64,000 nucleotides of DNA from Carnobacterium sp. 17-4 (lineage in GTDB: Bacteria; Bacillota; Bacilli; Lactobacillales; Carnobacteriaceae), in NCBI RefSeq assembly GCF_000195575.1, contig NC_015391.1, positions 1,512,363-1,576,362 of the forward strand, in the 5' to 3' direction. The notes beneath the pieces were generated by a model. It was not told the DNA's origin. It saw only the letters and a program-made list of their open reading frames with translations, and did no database searches. A program made the position numbers and the translations under genes. Every line of letters begins with the position of its first letter. Positions within the stretch are counted from its first letter, which is position 1. Of the stretch, positions 56,101 to 62,614 are shown one piece after another.

Positions 56101-57043
56101 TACCATCCGCATTTAATAGGTAAGGAGCACCGGCAGTTTTTTTATCTGTTCCCACATATTGTTGTTGGTTAGCTTTAATTGTCGCTTCAAATGAAGTGCC
56201 ATCCGCATACGGAACAGACACAACAAATTCTTCTTGTGTCTCAAATATTTCTTTATTAAATTCCGCTGATAAATTTACATGCATTCCAACATTATCATAA
56301 TTATTAGCTAATTCATTAAATGTAATAACTAACTGACTACCTACAATATTATATGTTGCGACTGTCTCTCCATCACTCATAGTAATAGGTTGATCTTTTT
56401 TTTCAACTCCAATAAAAATTTCAGGTAAAGTAATTGTATAAGTATCGCCTGCTGCAATAATAAAATCATCTGGCTTAATAAATACATAATCTAGGAGAAC
56501 AGCATTCATTTCATTTATATCTACTGTTTCAGATCCACCATTTTCTACAACTTTTTCATTAGCAAGACCAGGATTAAGAGTAAACTCAAATGATGTTATT
56601 AGGTTTTCCTCTACTGCAGTACGTGGTGCCACAGCGAATGTCTTAGCTTCTGTAGCTGGTTCTATAGTACTTCCTGCGTCTTCTATTTCTTCAGAAGGAA
56701 CAGTTTCTTCTGAAGGAACAGTTTCCACAGGTGGGCTTTCACCTTTTGGCGTATCTAATCCTTCATCTACTACAGGCTCATCTTCTAGAGCTGTTTTTTC
56801 ATCTTCAATAGGTTCGTCTTCAGTAGACGAGTCAGTTAACTCAACGGCTTCACTTTCTCCTGCTGGGTCTTCTGCACCACTTACACTGTCTTCTGCCTCT
56901 GTGTCAGATCCAGCTTCATCTGAACTTGTCTCTGCAAATTCATCCGCAGCTGTTCCTATAGCATAGACCGTTTGTGGAGTTAAAATCGTACTTAATAACA
57001 TCATTGTTACAAGCACTAGGTTAATATACTTCTTTTTATTCAT
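47114..57043 (-). CDS. Giant LPXTG adhesin with pilin-type isopeptide repeats (3309 residues)
   Basis: Signal peptide at residues 1-28, then an acidic linker to about 135. Seven Ig-like modules follow (about 140-1255), most marked by an I(D/N)WTVxxN strand, as in collagen- or fibrinogen-binding adhesins. Two Cna-B/SpaA-like domains come next (about 1260-1490). Fourteen pilin-type repeats of about 113 residues (about 1490-3075) each carry A-x-K-x-L-x-GQ, QF-x-FEL, YTIREV and a closing FTN-x-Y, the layout of Spy0128/FctA domains that self-link Lys to Asn. An SdrD-B-like domain (GDYVWFDKNKDGL) and a Pro/Glu/Thr spacer precede LPKTG (3270-3274), a membrane helix and a basic tail. Probably a long, stress-resistant fibre sorted to the cell wall. 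Confidence 0.93.
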   Translation of the reverse strand: MNKKKYINLVLVTMMLLSTILTPQTVYAIGTAADEFAETSSDEAGSDTEAEDSVSGAEDPAGESEAVELTDSSTEDEPIEDEKTALEDEPVVDEGLDTPKGESPPVETVPSEETVPSEEIEDAGSTIEPATEAKTFAVAPRTAVEENLITSFEFTLNPGLANEKVVENGGSETVDINEMNAVLLDYVFIKPDDFIIAAGDTYTITLPEIFIGVEKKDQPITMSDGETVATYNIVGSQLVITFNELANNYDNVGMHVNLSAEFNKEIFETQEEFVVSVPYADGTSFEATIKANQQQYVGTDKKTAGAPYLLNADGTHQATDKNPTHVDWTVRVNDSAESFDKATIIDDLGDNLEIVEGSFVVEKIIRNYKNVETGREPVTDFTVTNTGNGFDLNLGDIEDAYEITYTTKLKRPDGGGSLTINNNARITLDGTETAVKDEIDVTWSSNIPEITKSGVLADSNTINWTVGYNYGKEDLGIVTLTDALSKGEIDLNSVEIYEVDTDIDGKVTSVSKEPVTITPVFDNDGNVQFPGLDADGKAYRIEFSSSVPVGLNESILNTITDNLELPNSANASVPVNTVPTGGKVGAQGVDGEGRPYIDWTVTMNSTKVDVPTINVKDVFSPLHLEFDVTDESLYTLTKDGETVENFDIKYYEHTDGRTGFELNINNAGTHEYKFVYRTYYTELGMKETEVANQAELVFEDGKGVGIGDIIRPDIGVEGPNAGITKSGKYVTNTAKTEQEIEWTINFNESKILLNADSTITDTFTSGNYDLITNSLSIKNTETNQILAVGTDYTLTSDTAGFVITLIKPTSAKLQITYRTTADDKSNKAQKNDVVLKWLGGEEPATATVGKRESDVSKAAKVNTDASGNKTIDWTVTFNKSKNVIYDFELVDTYVPATATISNIQVFKDGTKMTADAYSLIDPVNGVFTLGIDQLDAVPYTVTYTTSLSPEDERGLVRNEAAITYKGGDKKTGFTVPKPTLGVKKEAVGKVVQNEDSDLINWKTTANTDTANHYVNLVGAVLTDIIPSDQRLIANTIKVVRVDNNKDVTDSVIIDKTDNTFSINLPDGPYQYIVTYQTEILEYPSANTKLDRYTNTTTLANTGHTPVSANAYIDFFVGGTNNNSTKTGLQNEDTENIDWTVTLNPLGLTINNALITDKLDAQQTYVAGSIIITDQLGVVIPGATVTVADDNRSFEITFAGGTLNQPVKVTYSTRLNETMIGKYTVKNNIQILGGTEQTALHSVTTATTSSQWSFGGGGEGRTVTFTLNKQHPNGTKIPDATFKLVRVKMNGSLVENQDISGTTVNGVFEITGARAGRYIVTEESVPEAYEKLTEPIYIIIGYASPEEKAAGAGEYIVQVTDSEWSPLVSDVASVNPDISNALIVNNDVKKGSITATKNWIGGSSSRPTVHFQLYRQIENGEAELVPEAELKTLTAGTTEVKWDKIDQYTASGEKYVFSVKEVDAAGKDFTPAGYIKDEDGLTVYNTAINPAFDFTKNISGRTLKDKEFKFNLYGVDKKIAASANNDAQGKVTMSPTLTAEQLSTLKATGSVKVAYTLSEEKGSLGGVTYDTKELSVELTVTYDKTNHSYKAEFAYPDGTAIFNNEYATTNVSASLTASKTLTGGQTLTAGQFDFELVEDGKVIDTKSNNESGAVTFAAIDYSKTGTYSYKIREKIGIQGQDGIKYDTKEFNVDVVVTDDGAGKLVATSVYRDGPAAFTNEYVTTPDTVVIQGTKALSNKALLEGQFKFELHDSEGGLVDTAYNSANGQINFKALTYTKAGDYKYTVREVAGSQTGYTYDETVFDVTVQVTDDKKGKLTASVQDIDGPIIFENAYQPNSDSVVITAAKELEGKVLVENQFEFILRDEDGTEIGKQKNNADGSINFAEIPYTVAGTYNYTIEEVDSEQNGIAYDTTPRKVVVKVYDVEGELEAKVEYVGGPVVFKNTYTAKPDSVVFEASKLLDGQIIRDGQFKFDLIDKSTDKVIQTVSNNAEGKIYFDEISYDTVGNYNYTIREVEGVQGGMAYDKEEFSVNVVVADDGEGQLTATETYSDGPAAFKNTYTTDPDTVVLEASKVLEGQILRNKQFIFELVDSTNQVIQTATNNANGQVLFNEISYTKVEEQTYTIREAKGSQLGVTYATNEITVKVTVTDNGEGKLTAKAVYDKPAVFTNSYTPEPSKVVIEAKKVLEGQELVNGQFSYQLVDESGDTVQTATNNADGQVIFDEINYKAVGKYTYIIREVQGIQGGMTYDDDTYAVVVDVADVEGQLVSTANYISGPATFTNTYKADPNSVVLEASKLLEGQTLVKDQFTFELLNDKGESIQTKKNNENGQVIFDEMSYSKVGTHTYTIREVAGTQGGVEYDLSVFNVTVEVVDGREGQLIATESYSTGPAVFTNKYTTAPDKVVIEAEKVLEGQNLVAGQFEFELVNTDGDILQTVENNANGQIIFNEIIYSEADEHTYTIREVKGVQGGMAYDTTEFEVTVSVKDDGEGQLTATLDKGKTPLVFTNNYTAAADSVVFEAEKALDGQILVAGQFEFELVDIDGNVLQTVENNTNGQIIFDQISYNETGKHTYTIREVKGTQGGVTYDTTKYEVVVTVTDDKEGNLHAEVVYSDENVVFTNSYSANDGVATIEASKELDGQKLRAEQFEFNLLNENKEVIQTVKNDSEGNISFTELTYTEPGEHVYFIEEVNDKLGGVTYDDIRYTATVKVTDNGNGQLETVIKYNEEPLFTNHYAAAPDSVDLSAKKILEGQKLVADQFAFELVNAKGDTLQTVKNDEAGQVDFDEITYTEIGEHTYTIREVKEDLGGVTYDGTSFVVNVIVTDNGEGQLIATQRYVDGPAVFTNTYTTEPGSVIFEADKQLNGQKLSDGQFEFELVNSAEEVIQKVTNDATGQIIFDEIKYDKVGDHTYTIREVKGDQGGVTYDSAEFKVDVTVIDDKEGNLHAEIVYSDENVVFTNSYSANDGVATIEASKKLEGQKLRADQFEFNLLNENKEVIQTVSNNATGQIIFDEISYAKVGKYTYTIREVKGNQKYITYDATDYTVIVDVIDDSEGNLVTTVTYTNGSANFTNKYVPAKVSVGDYVWFDKNKDGLRDKTDVPLKGVVLTITDKDGNPVTDVYGNLVGATTTDKNGFYIFKNLPINKEYRVFIDRVASAKVLEGYVPTIEVGDDNSIDSSTWEVASRLLTKDGEHDPTLDFGFVLSSPVVPVDPEEPGETAETTEPKYPLDPTEPVEQEDPTESKDPSNSAGPTDPLESTDPVETKNSEEENLPKTGEAATYTGLAAVLLLAGVSLFYYERKSAKEKLISKR
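48050..48265. repeat. Near-identical intragenic repeat (copy in pilin-type repeat 14)
   Basis: This stretch is almost identical to 49064-49279, exactly 1014 bases (338 codons, three domains) away. Other repeats of the gene differ much more. It marks a recent duplication or gene conversion inside the adhesin gene. Confidence 0.8.
49064..49279. repeat. Near-identical intragenic repeat (copy in pilin-type repeat 11)
   Basis: Partner of the block at 48050-48265. Both encode GNLHAE(V/I)VYSDENVVF and ANDGVATIEASK at the start of the domain. Most differences are silent third-position changes. Confidence 0.8.
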
Positions 57044-57284
57044 TTTTGTTTCCCCCTTTTCATTTTTTTACCAATACAACATTTATTCTTTTTGAATCGT
57101 AAATCGCAAACTTAGTGTAAAAGTGTTCAAAGACTCACGTTATTATACATTGTTTAGCATTTCTAAACCCTTCCATCTTTACGTCTTAACAGGGAGCTAT
57201 TTGACAAAAAAATACAATATGCATTTAAGCAAGATTTTAGTGTATTATAGAAGTATAAATTCTGGCAATGAGAGAGGTAGTTTT

Positions 57285-58778
57285 GTGTTAATAAACTTTT
57301 TGAATAATAGTGAAAAAAGAAGGCTTCAATTTGCAGAGATATTGTCTAGACAAGAGGACTGGACACTCCTATCAGAATTAGCCCAGCAGCTTAACTATTC
57401 TGATAGGACGTTAAAAGATGATATTGTGTTTTTAAAAAATAATTTTACTGATTTTCAAGTTCAAACTTCACATCATGGTGTTCGTTTGATTTTTGAACAT
57501 AACAAAGGGTTACGCTCGCTTTATCAGAAAATATTGACTGAATCCGTTGCTTATCATTTTCTGGAAATTATATTTATGGATGAGGGGAAAACTATTTCGG
57601 AGTTAGCAGATAGTTTCTTTATAAGCTCATCTACCCTTTATCGTATAATTAATCAAATCAATGACAGTATTAGACAATACGATTGTTTCATTGAAACAAA
57701 TCCTTGCCGTATAATAGGATCAGAAAAAAATATTCGTTATTTCTTTTACCAGTATTTTTTTGAAAAGCATTCTCCTCTTGAATGGCCATATAAAACAATT
57801 CATGAAAATTCATTGGATAAACTATTGATTTTTTTCACTGATTTTGTTCCACTACCTATTGACTTTTCGCATTATAATGATTTTAAATTAGTTACGGTAG
57901 TTAATCTCATCAGATACCAGAACAACCATTATGTTGATACCGATAATTTTGAAATCAATTTTGATGAAATCATTCCAGATTTAAGCATCTATGCGGACAT
58001 TTTTCAATCTTTTGAGGACTCTTTAGGCGTTAAGTTTAATAACGATCTCATTAATCAATTATTTACTCCTTTTGTACAAGAAGGATTCTCACTGAGTTAC
58101 GAGCGCTTGATAGAGAAAACTAGAGAGAACAAAACAATGGCAGCTGAAGTTTCCCTTTTAATTAAGCTATTAGATAAACTTTCTACGGATAATGATATTC
58201 CACTTGTAAATAAAGAAAGAGTCATTCTTGAAATGCAAAACACTACTCATTTAGAGTATCAAAAACCACAATCTGGACATATTCTTTACAATAACAATAA
58301 ATATTTTTCAGAAGCTATTCGTTATAAATTCCCTGTCTTTTATAACGATTTGTACGAGGGGATGATAGCATATCGAAAGTTGCAGGATAAGCCTATCACG
58401 GAAGATGGAATAGATTTCTTTATCTGTTCTCTATTTACTTATTGGAAGAACCTCGTGCCCGAATTGCATAAAAAATTTGATAAAATAAAAGTTTTAGTCA
58501 TTAGCAATCATCATATTTTACATGCCGATATGTTAAAAGACTTTATTCAAAGTGAATTTACTGAACAATTAGTGGTTGACATCTATATGGATAATCATTT
58601 AAGTTTATCCATGCTAGAGGATTTGAATTATGATTTTATTGTGACCAATTTTCCGCTACCTAAGTTAGAGTCAAAACGCAATATCTACATTGAAAATGTC
58701 CCTACTGTCAATGATTTAATTAAAATCGAAGAAGCAGTGAACAGAATTGTATCTGTGCGTGAACAGCAAAATATCTAG
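57285..58778 (+). CDS. Mga-like virulence-type regulator 1
   Basis: A protein of about 497 residues. Two N-terminal helix-turn-helix parts are visible (LLSELAQQLNYSDRTLKDDIVFLKN near 27, and KTISELADSFFISSSTLYRIINQIN near 100), followed by PRD-like helical regions and a IIB-like end, as in Mga/AtxA. I chose the GTG at 57285 because GAGAGAGG lies just upstream. It is divergent from the giant adhesin with about 240 bases between, the usual place of a regulator acting on that promoter. It is convergent with a second Mga-like gene. Confidence 0.8.
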   Translation: MLINFLNNSEKRRLQFAEILSRQEDWTLLSELAQQLNYSDRTLKDDIVFLKNNFTDFQVQTSHHGVRLIFEHNKGLRSLYQKILTESVAYHFLEIIFMDEGKTISELADSFFISSSTLYRIINQINDSIRQYDCFIETNPCRIIGSEKNIRYFFYQYFFEKHSPLEWPYKTIHENSLDKLLIFFTDFVPLPIDFSHYNDFKLVTVVNLIRYQNNHYVDTDNFEINFDEIIPDLSIYADIFQSFEDSLGVKFNNDLINQLFTPFVQEGFSLSYERLIEKTRENKTMAAEVSLLIKLLDKLSTDNDIPLVNKERVILEMQNTTHLEYQKPQSGHILYNNNKYFSEAIRYKFPVFYNDLYEGMIAYRKLQDKPITEDGIDFFICSLFTYWKNLVPELHKKFDKIKVLVISNHHILHADMLKDFIQSEFTEQLVVDIYMDNHLSLSMLEDLNYDFIVTNFPLPKLESKRNIYIENVPTVNDLIKIEEAVNRIVSVREQQNI

Positions 58779-58810
58779 CCAGGACTGTAGTTCAAAAAAT
58801 TCAAATAAAA

Positions 58811-58845
58811 AACAAGCTACAGTAATTTTACTGTAGCTTGTTCTA
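58811..58845. terminator. Bidirectional terminator between the two Mga-like genes
   Basis: AACAAGCTACAGTA (58811-58824) pairs perfectly with TACTGTAGCTTGTT (58829-58842). A and T runs flank it. Confidence 0.88.
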
Positions 58846-60312
58846 TGAATTGATTTCTTGGATAACCGTTTGGATATTTTTCATGTCGAAAGAGGACATA
58901 ATTTCAGAAAGGACGTATACTCTGGATTTACCATAGTGATTTTTATTGATTGGTTGTTCATTGGTTAGAATGAGATCATACCCTTTACCTAGCTGACAAG
59001 TTTCGATATGGATGCCATTGATATGCCGCATATTTAGTATAAGTAACTGATTCAGTGTATCGGTAAAAATAGCTTCCATTTTCAAATCAATTCCCACTTG
59101 CAAAATGGTCGTCATCTTCAACGTAACAATAGCCAGTAAACTGATATATTTTAGTAATCCTATTTTCAATAAACTATTGTCTTCTACTTCTTTGATACCA
59201 AATTTATTTGTACTGATGCCAATCAATGTCTCTGCAAATGAAACCAGGTCTCTGCCGGTAAATTGCTTTTCTTTAGCCAACATTTCCTCATAATCATAAA
59301 TTTCCATTTCTCCTTGGAAGAAGTACAGTTTTGTGTGAACATGAGAAAGATGATAATGCATGTCACGTTCCAACATGTAAGGCAATCTGCGGAACTTATA
59401 TTGGATAATAATGGTTTCCACAATGTAGGCATCCATCGTCGCAATAGGTGCACGACGGTCACGCTCTAGGGTATATTCATGAAAATCGTGTTCATTCAGA
59501 ATCGGAAAAGCTAGCAAAAAAGCAAAGTGTAGCATTGCTTCTTCTTCATCGACTTCAATAGAATAACGACTGAAGTAGCGTAAAACCATAATACGGATTT
59601 TTTGATACAGAGTATCCTCTAAGTAAGGCTGCATGTGTTCGCGTAAGTCTGTATACTTCTTCTCTTTGCTAGTGACACGAGTTTTACTAATGAGCATCCA
59701 AATATCGAGGCGTTGTTTGTTTTCTGGTTCAATCGTAACTTGCAAGGAACTTTCCATAGCCTGCACCAATTGAGTAATCTGCTTATCGTTATGCGAAACA
59801 ACAAGGGATTCTTTATTTTCGATATAGCTATAAAATTGAAAGTAGAAATACCGAATCTGCAACTCTTCCCCGTGCAACTGCCCATTGCGGATTTTGATGC
59901 CAAACTCTTTTAAATAGCTGTTTAATTCTTTGATTTTGCGAAATAAAGAAGAATCGCTGATCATTAGTTTTTGTGTCAGCTGAGTAATCGAGAACTCTTG
60001 ATGCTTAAATAAAAACCGGACCAAGTTCACTTTGATTGACTGATTCAAATAGAGCTGATGAATTTTCGGCAAAGAAAATTCATCGCTCATGGTTAAAGAA
60101 ATGTATTGTCCATCATAGTTTACGTTCACCTGATCTGCAAGAGAGTGAATTCGAAAAGAAATGGATTCCAAATCTTTATCCAGTGAGGCTCTTGCAACAG
60201 CTAAATATTCCAACATATCTGTATAAGAGAGTTTTCCGCCGTTCAGCACGAGTTGTTTAAAAATCGTAACTTCTCTGATCTCATTTTTCTCCAAGAAGTG
60301 TTCAATTTTCAT
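58843..60312 (-). CDS. Mga-like regulator 2
   Basis: A protein of about 489 residues with the same layout and length as the regulator at 57285. Its second helix-turn-helix is FSITQLTQKLMISDSSLFRKIKELN near residue 105, followed by PRD-like helices with AFLLAFPILNEHDFHEY near 265. I chose the ATG at 60312 because GAGGG lies nine bases upstream. It overlaps the end of the NADH-oxidase-like gene by 11 bases, so the two are translationally coupled. The target genes are unknown; the adhesin is one possibility. Confidence 0.78.
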   Translation of the reverse strand: MKIEHFLEKNEIREVTIFKQLVLNGGKLSYTDMLEYLAVARASLDKDLESISFRIHSLADQVNVNYDGQYISLTMSDEFSLPKIHQLYLNQSIKVNLVRFLFKHQEFSITQLTQKLMISDSSLFRKIKELNSYLKEFGIKIRNGQLHGEELQIRYFYFQFYSYIENKESLVVSHNDKQITQLVQAMESSLQVTIEPENKQRLDIWMLISKTRVTSKEKKYTDLREHMQPYLEDTLYQKIRIMVLRYFSRYSIEVDEEEAMLHFAFLLAFPILNEHDFHEYTLERDRRAPIATMDAYIVETIIIQYKFRRLPYMLERDMHYHLSHVHTKLYFFQGEMEIYDYEEMLAKEKQFTGRDLVSFAETLIGISTNKFGIKEVEDNSLLKIGLLKYISLLAIVTLKMTTILQVGIDLKMEAIFTDTLNQLLILNMRHINGIHIETCQLGKGYDLILTNEQPINKNHYGKSRVYVLSEIMSSFDMKNIQTVIQEINS

Positions 60313-61636
60313 TTCCGTCATCCCTCACTTCTGGCCAAGAAACAAAATTGGTAGCCGAAATCATTTGGGTAAACGATGGATGGAAGAAATAATCTTTTTG
60401 CTGCAAATCTTCCAACGTTTGTTTCGTTTGAATGGCTAACGCTAATGTATTGATTTTTTCTAAAATATCCGAAGTTGAAATCATCTGTGCCCCAAGCAAA
60501 GTATGGCTAGTTGCATCATATACCCATTTAATCGTTACGGTAGCACTATTTGGTAGACTAGTTAAGAGCACTTCTTGACGATAGGTTTCCACTTTTTGAT
60601 TGGTAAATAAACTCTCAGCTTCTGTTATACCTGTGCTAGCAATATAATACCCGAATATAAATGTCCCAATCGTGCGCAAAGAGCCTTTGAAAACCATTTT
60701 TGGTTGGATAAGATTAGCAGCAGCCACAATTCCTGTACGGACAGCATTATTTACAAGCGGAATATAAACCGTTTCATCGTCTTCTCCAAAAGTCAGCTGG
60801 ATGCAATCTCCAACGGCAAAGACATCCTCTACCGATGTACGCATATAGCGATCAACGGCAATCGTTTGGTCCATGTGGAGCCTGATATGCTCATCCAAAA
60901 AATGCAAGTCCGGTCTCACATTCACACCTAAAATAACGGCATCACTCTTAACCATTTCATTTCCAAATCGAATTGTTACCGGTTGATCTTCTGCTTCAAT
61001 CGAAGAGGCCGTTTGGTTCAAACGCAAATCAATTCCCTGTTCAAGCATTTTCTGTTGCAGTGGCTGAATCATTTCTTTATCAAAATATTTAAATAGCACA
61101 TAGTCCATATTTTCAATCAGCGTAACATGTTTTTGCTGCTTGCTTAGCAAATCAGCTGCTTCCACTCCGACCTGACCGCCTCCGATAATGGTTACGCTTT
61201 TGCTAGCATCAATTTTAGATAAGGCATCTTCTGCTTCATGGTGCCGTTTGTACTTCAAGACGTTTTCGCCATCACTGCCGCTGATTTTTTGCGACAACTG
61301 ACTCGAACCCGTTGCAATAATCAATTTATCATAACTGATTGTCTCTTCTTTTCCATGTTGGAGATAGTTAATTGTTCTATGGATTGAATCAATTTTTTCA
61401 ACAGCTGCTTCTAAATAGCACTGGATGTTTTGCTTTTCCAATTGCTCTTTCGTGATGAAGTAAGCTGCACCTAAATTAGCGATTTTATTTTCCCAGTACA
61501 AATGCAGTCCATTCGGAATATAACCTAAAGTAGGCTGCTTTTCCAGCAAAATAATTTCTGCATTAGACTGTTTTTTTCGCACTTCTAAAGCCGCTGCTAC
61601 CCCAGCAAAAGAAGCTCCTATAATCACTACTATCAT
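60302..61636 (-). CDS. NADH oxidase/CoA-disulfide reductase-family flavoprotein without the redox Cys
   Basis: A 444-residue FAD/NAD(P)H protein. The FAD motif VVIIGASFAGVAAALE is at the start, the NAD motif VTIIGGGQVGVEAADLL near 153, and VFAVGDCIQL near 270. Length and layout fit Nox and CoA-disulfide reductases. In those enzymes Cys42 (usually SCG) is redox-active; here the aligned position is Asn42 in YIPNGLHLY. It probably cannot reduce oxygen to water or disulfides in the usual way. I chose the ATG at 61636 (GAGGAG upstream). It overlaps the second Mga-like gene, which suggests a joint sensing or regulatory role. Confidence 0.82.
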   Translation of the reverse strand: MIVVIIGASFAGVAAALEVRKKQSNAEIILLEKQPTLGYIPNGLHLYWENKIANLGAAYFITKEQLEKQNIQCYLEAAVEKIDSIHRTINYLQHGKEETISYDKLIIATGSSQLSQKISGSDGENVLKYKRHHEAEDALSKIDASKSVTIIGGGQVGVEAADLLSKQQKHVTLIENMDYVLFKYFDKEMIQPLQQKMLEQGIDLRLNQTASSIEAEDQPVTIRFGNEMVKSDAVILGVNVRPDLHFLDEHIRLHMDQTIAVDRYMRTSVEDVFAVGDCIQLTFGEDDETVYIPLVNNAVRTGIVAAANLIQPKMVFKGSLRTIGTFIFGYYIASTGITEAESLFTNQKVETYRQEVLLTSLPNSATVTIKWVYDATSHTLLGAQMISTSDILEKINTLALAIQTKQTLEDLQQKDYFFHPSFTQMISATNFVSWPEVRDDGNEN

Positions 61637-61801
61637 GCTATTACTCCTCGTCAATGTGTTTTCAATTAGTATAACACAAGAAAGAAATATTTTTGAAAGG
61701 ATGAGAGTTACCATCACTATAGATGAAATTTCGACTCTTTGGATAAATAGGTTCCCAAATATCTATTTACATTGCCTGATACAACATAACTTATATAGTA
61801 T

Positions 61802-61852
61802 AAAAAAAGTTTAGAGATAGCATGCTTTCAATAAAAAGCATGCTATCTCTAA
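61802..61852 (-). terminator. Terminator of the aldolase unit
   Basis: On the minus strand TTAGAGATAGCATGCTT pairs perfectly with AAGCATGCTATCTCTAA, followed by seven U residues. It lies about 35 bases past the aldolase stop. Confidence 0.92.
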
Positions 61853-61887
61853 ATAAATATGAAATTTATAATCAAAACAAACTACTT

Positions 61888-62598
61888 TTATAAGATACTA
61901 TATCCTAATGTTTTTATATCTTCATTAAACATTTTAACTGTATCTAAAGACATTTCTTTTAAATCTTTACCGATATTATTTAATTTTCCAATTATTTCTG
62001 GAGCACAAGTAATAATATCTGCCCCTGCATCATTTGCTTGGAAAATGTTAAGAACTTCTCTTGAACTAGCCCACAACAAATCTGTTCCAGTTTTTTTATG
62101 GCAAATTTCTGCAGATTTTTTCATAGTCTCAATAGGATCAATTCCTGTGTCCGCAATACGTCCTGCAAATACAGATACAATGTTATTAGTTCCTTCTCTA
62201 AATGCATCAACTGTTTCTACTACTTGATCTAACGTTAGGATAGCTGTAACATTTAACGACAATCCTTCTTCTGATAGCTGTTTAATTAATGGAATAGACG
62301 ACTCACCTTTTGTATTTGTAATCGGAATTTTTACAAACACATTTTTCCCATATCTTGATATTTTTAACGCTTCCTTCTTCATAGTCTCGAAATCATCAGC
62401 AAAAACTTCAAAAGATATCGATACATTTGGAAATTCTTCTACCACAGCTTTAGCGAAGTCTGTATAACTCTTAATCCCTGCTTTCTTCATTAGAGATGGA
62501 TTGGTAGTAAATCCGGTAATTCTGCCACTTTTATAAGATTGTTTCATTTTTTCTATTTCAGCACCATCTGAATAAATTTTTACAGTTAAATTTTCCAT
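61888..62598 (-). CDS. Transaldolase/fructose-6-phosphate aldolase-like (TalC/FSA family)
   Basis: A 236-residue class I aldolase. Family motifs are ITGFTTNPSLM near residue 27, VFVKIPITNTKG near 84 (Schiff-base Lys), LNVTAILTLDQ near 112 and SVFAGRIADTGIDP near 139. I chose the ATG at 62598 because GGAGG lies nine bases before it. It starts just 16 bases after the end of an ascorbate-type PTS IIC gene, so it probably acts on the sugar that PTS brings in. Sugar unknown. Confidence 0.87.
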   Translation of the reverse strand: MENLTVKIYSDGAEIEKMKQSYKSGRITGFTTNPSLMKKAGIKSYTDFAKAVVEEFPNVSISFEVFADDFETMKKEALKISRYGKNVFVKIPITNTKGESSIPLIKQLSEEGLSLNVTAILTLDQVVETVDAFREGTNNIVSVFAGRIADTGIDPIETMKKSAEICHKKTGTDLLWASSREVLNIFQANDAGADIITCAPEIIGKLNNIGKDLKEMSLDTVKMFNEDIKTLGYSIL

Positions 62599-62614
62599 TA
62601 TTAACATCCTCCTA

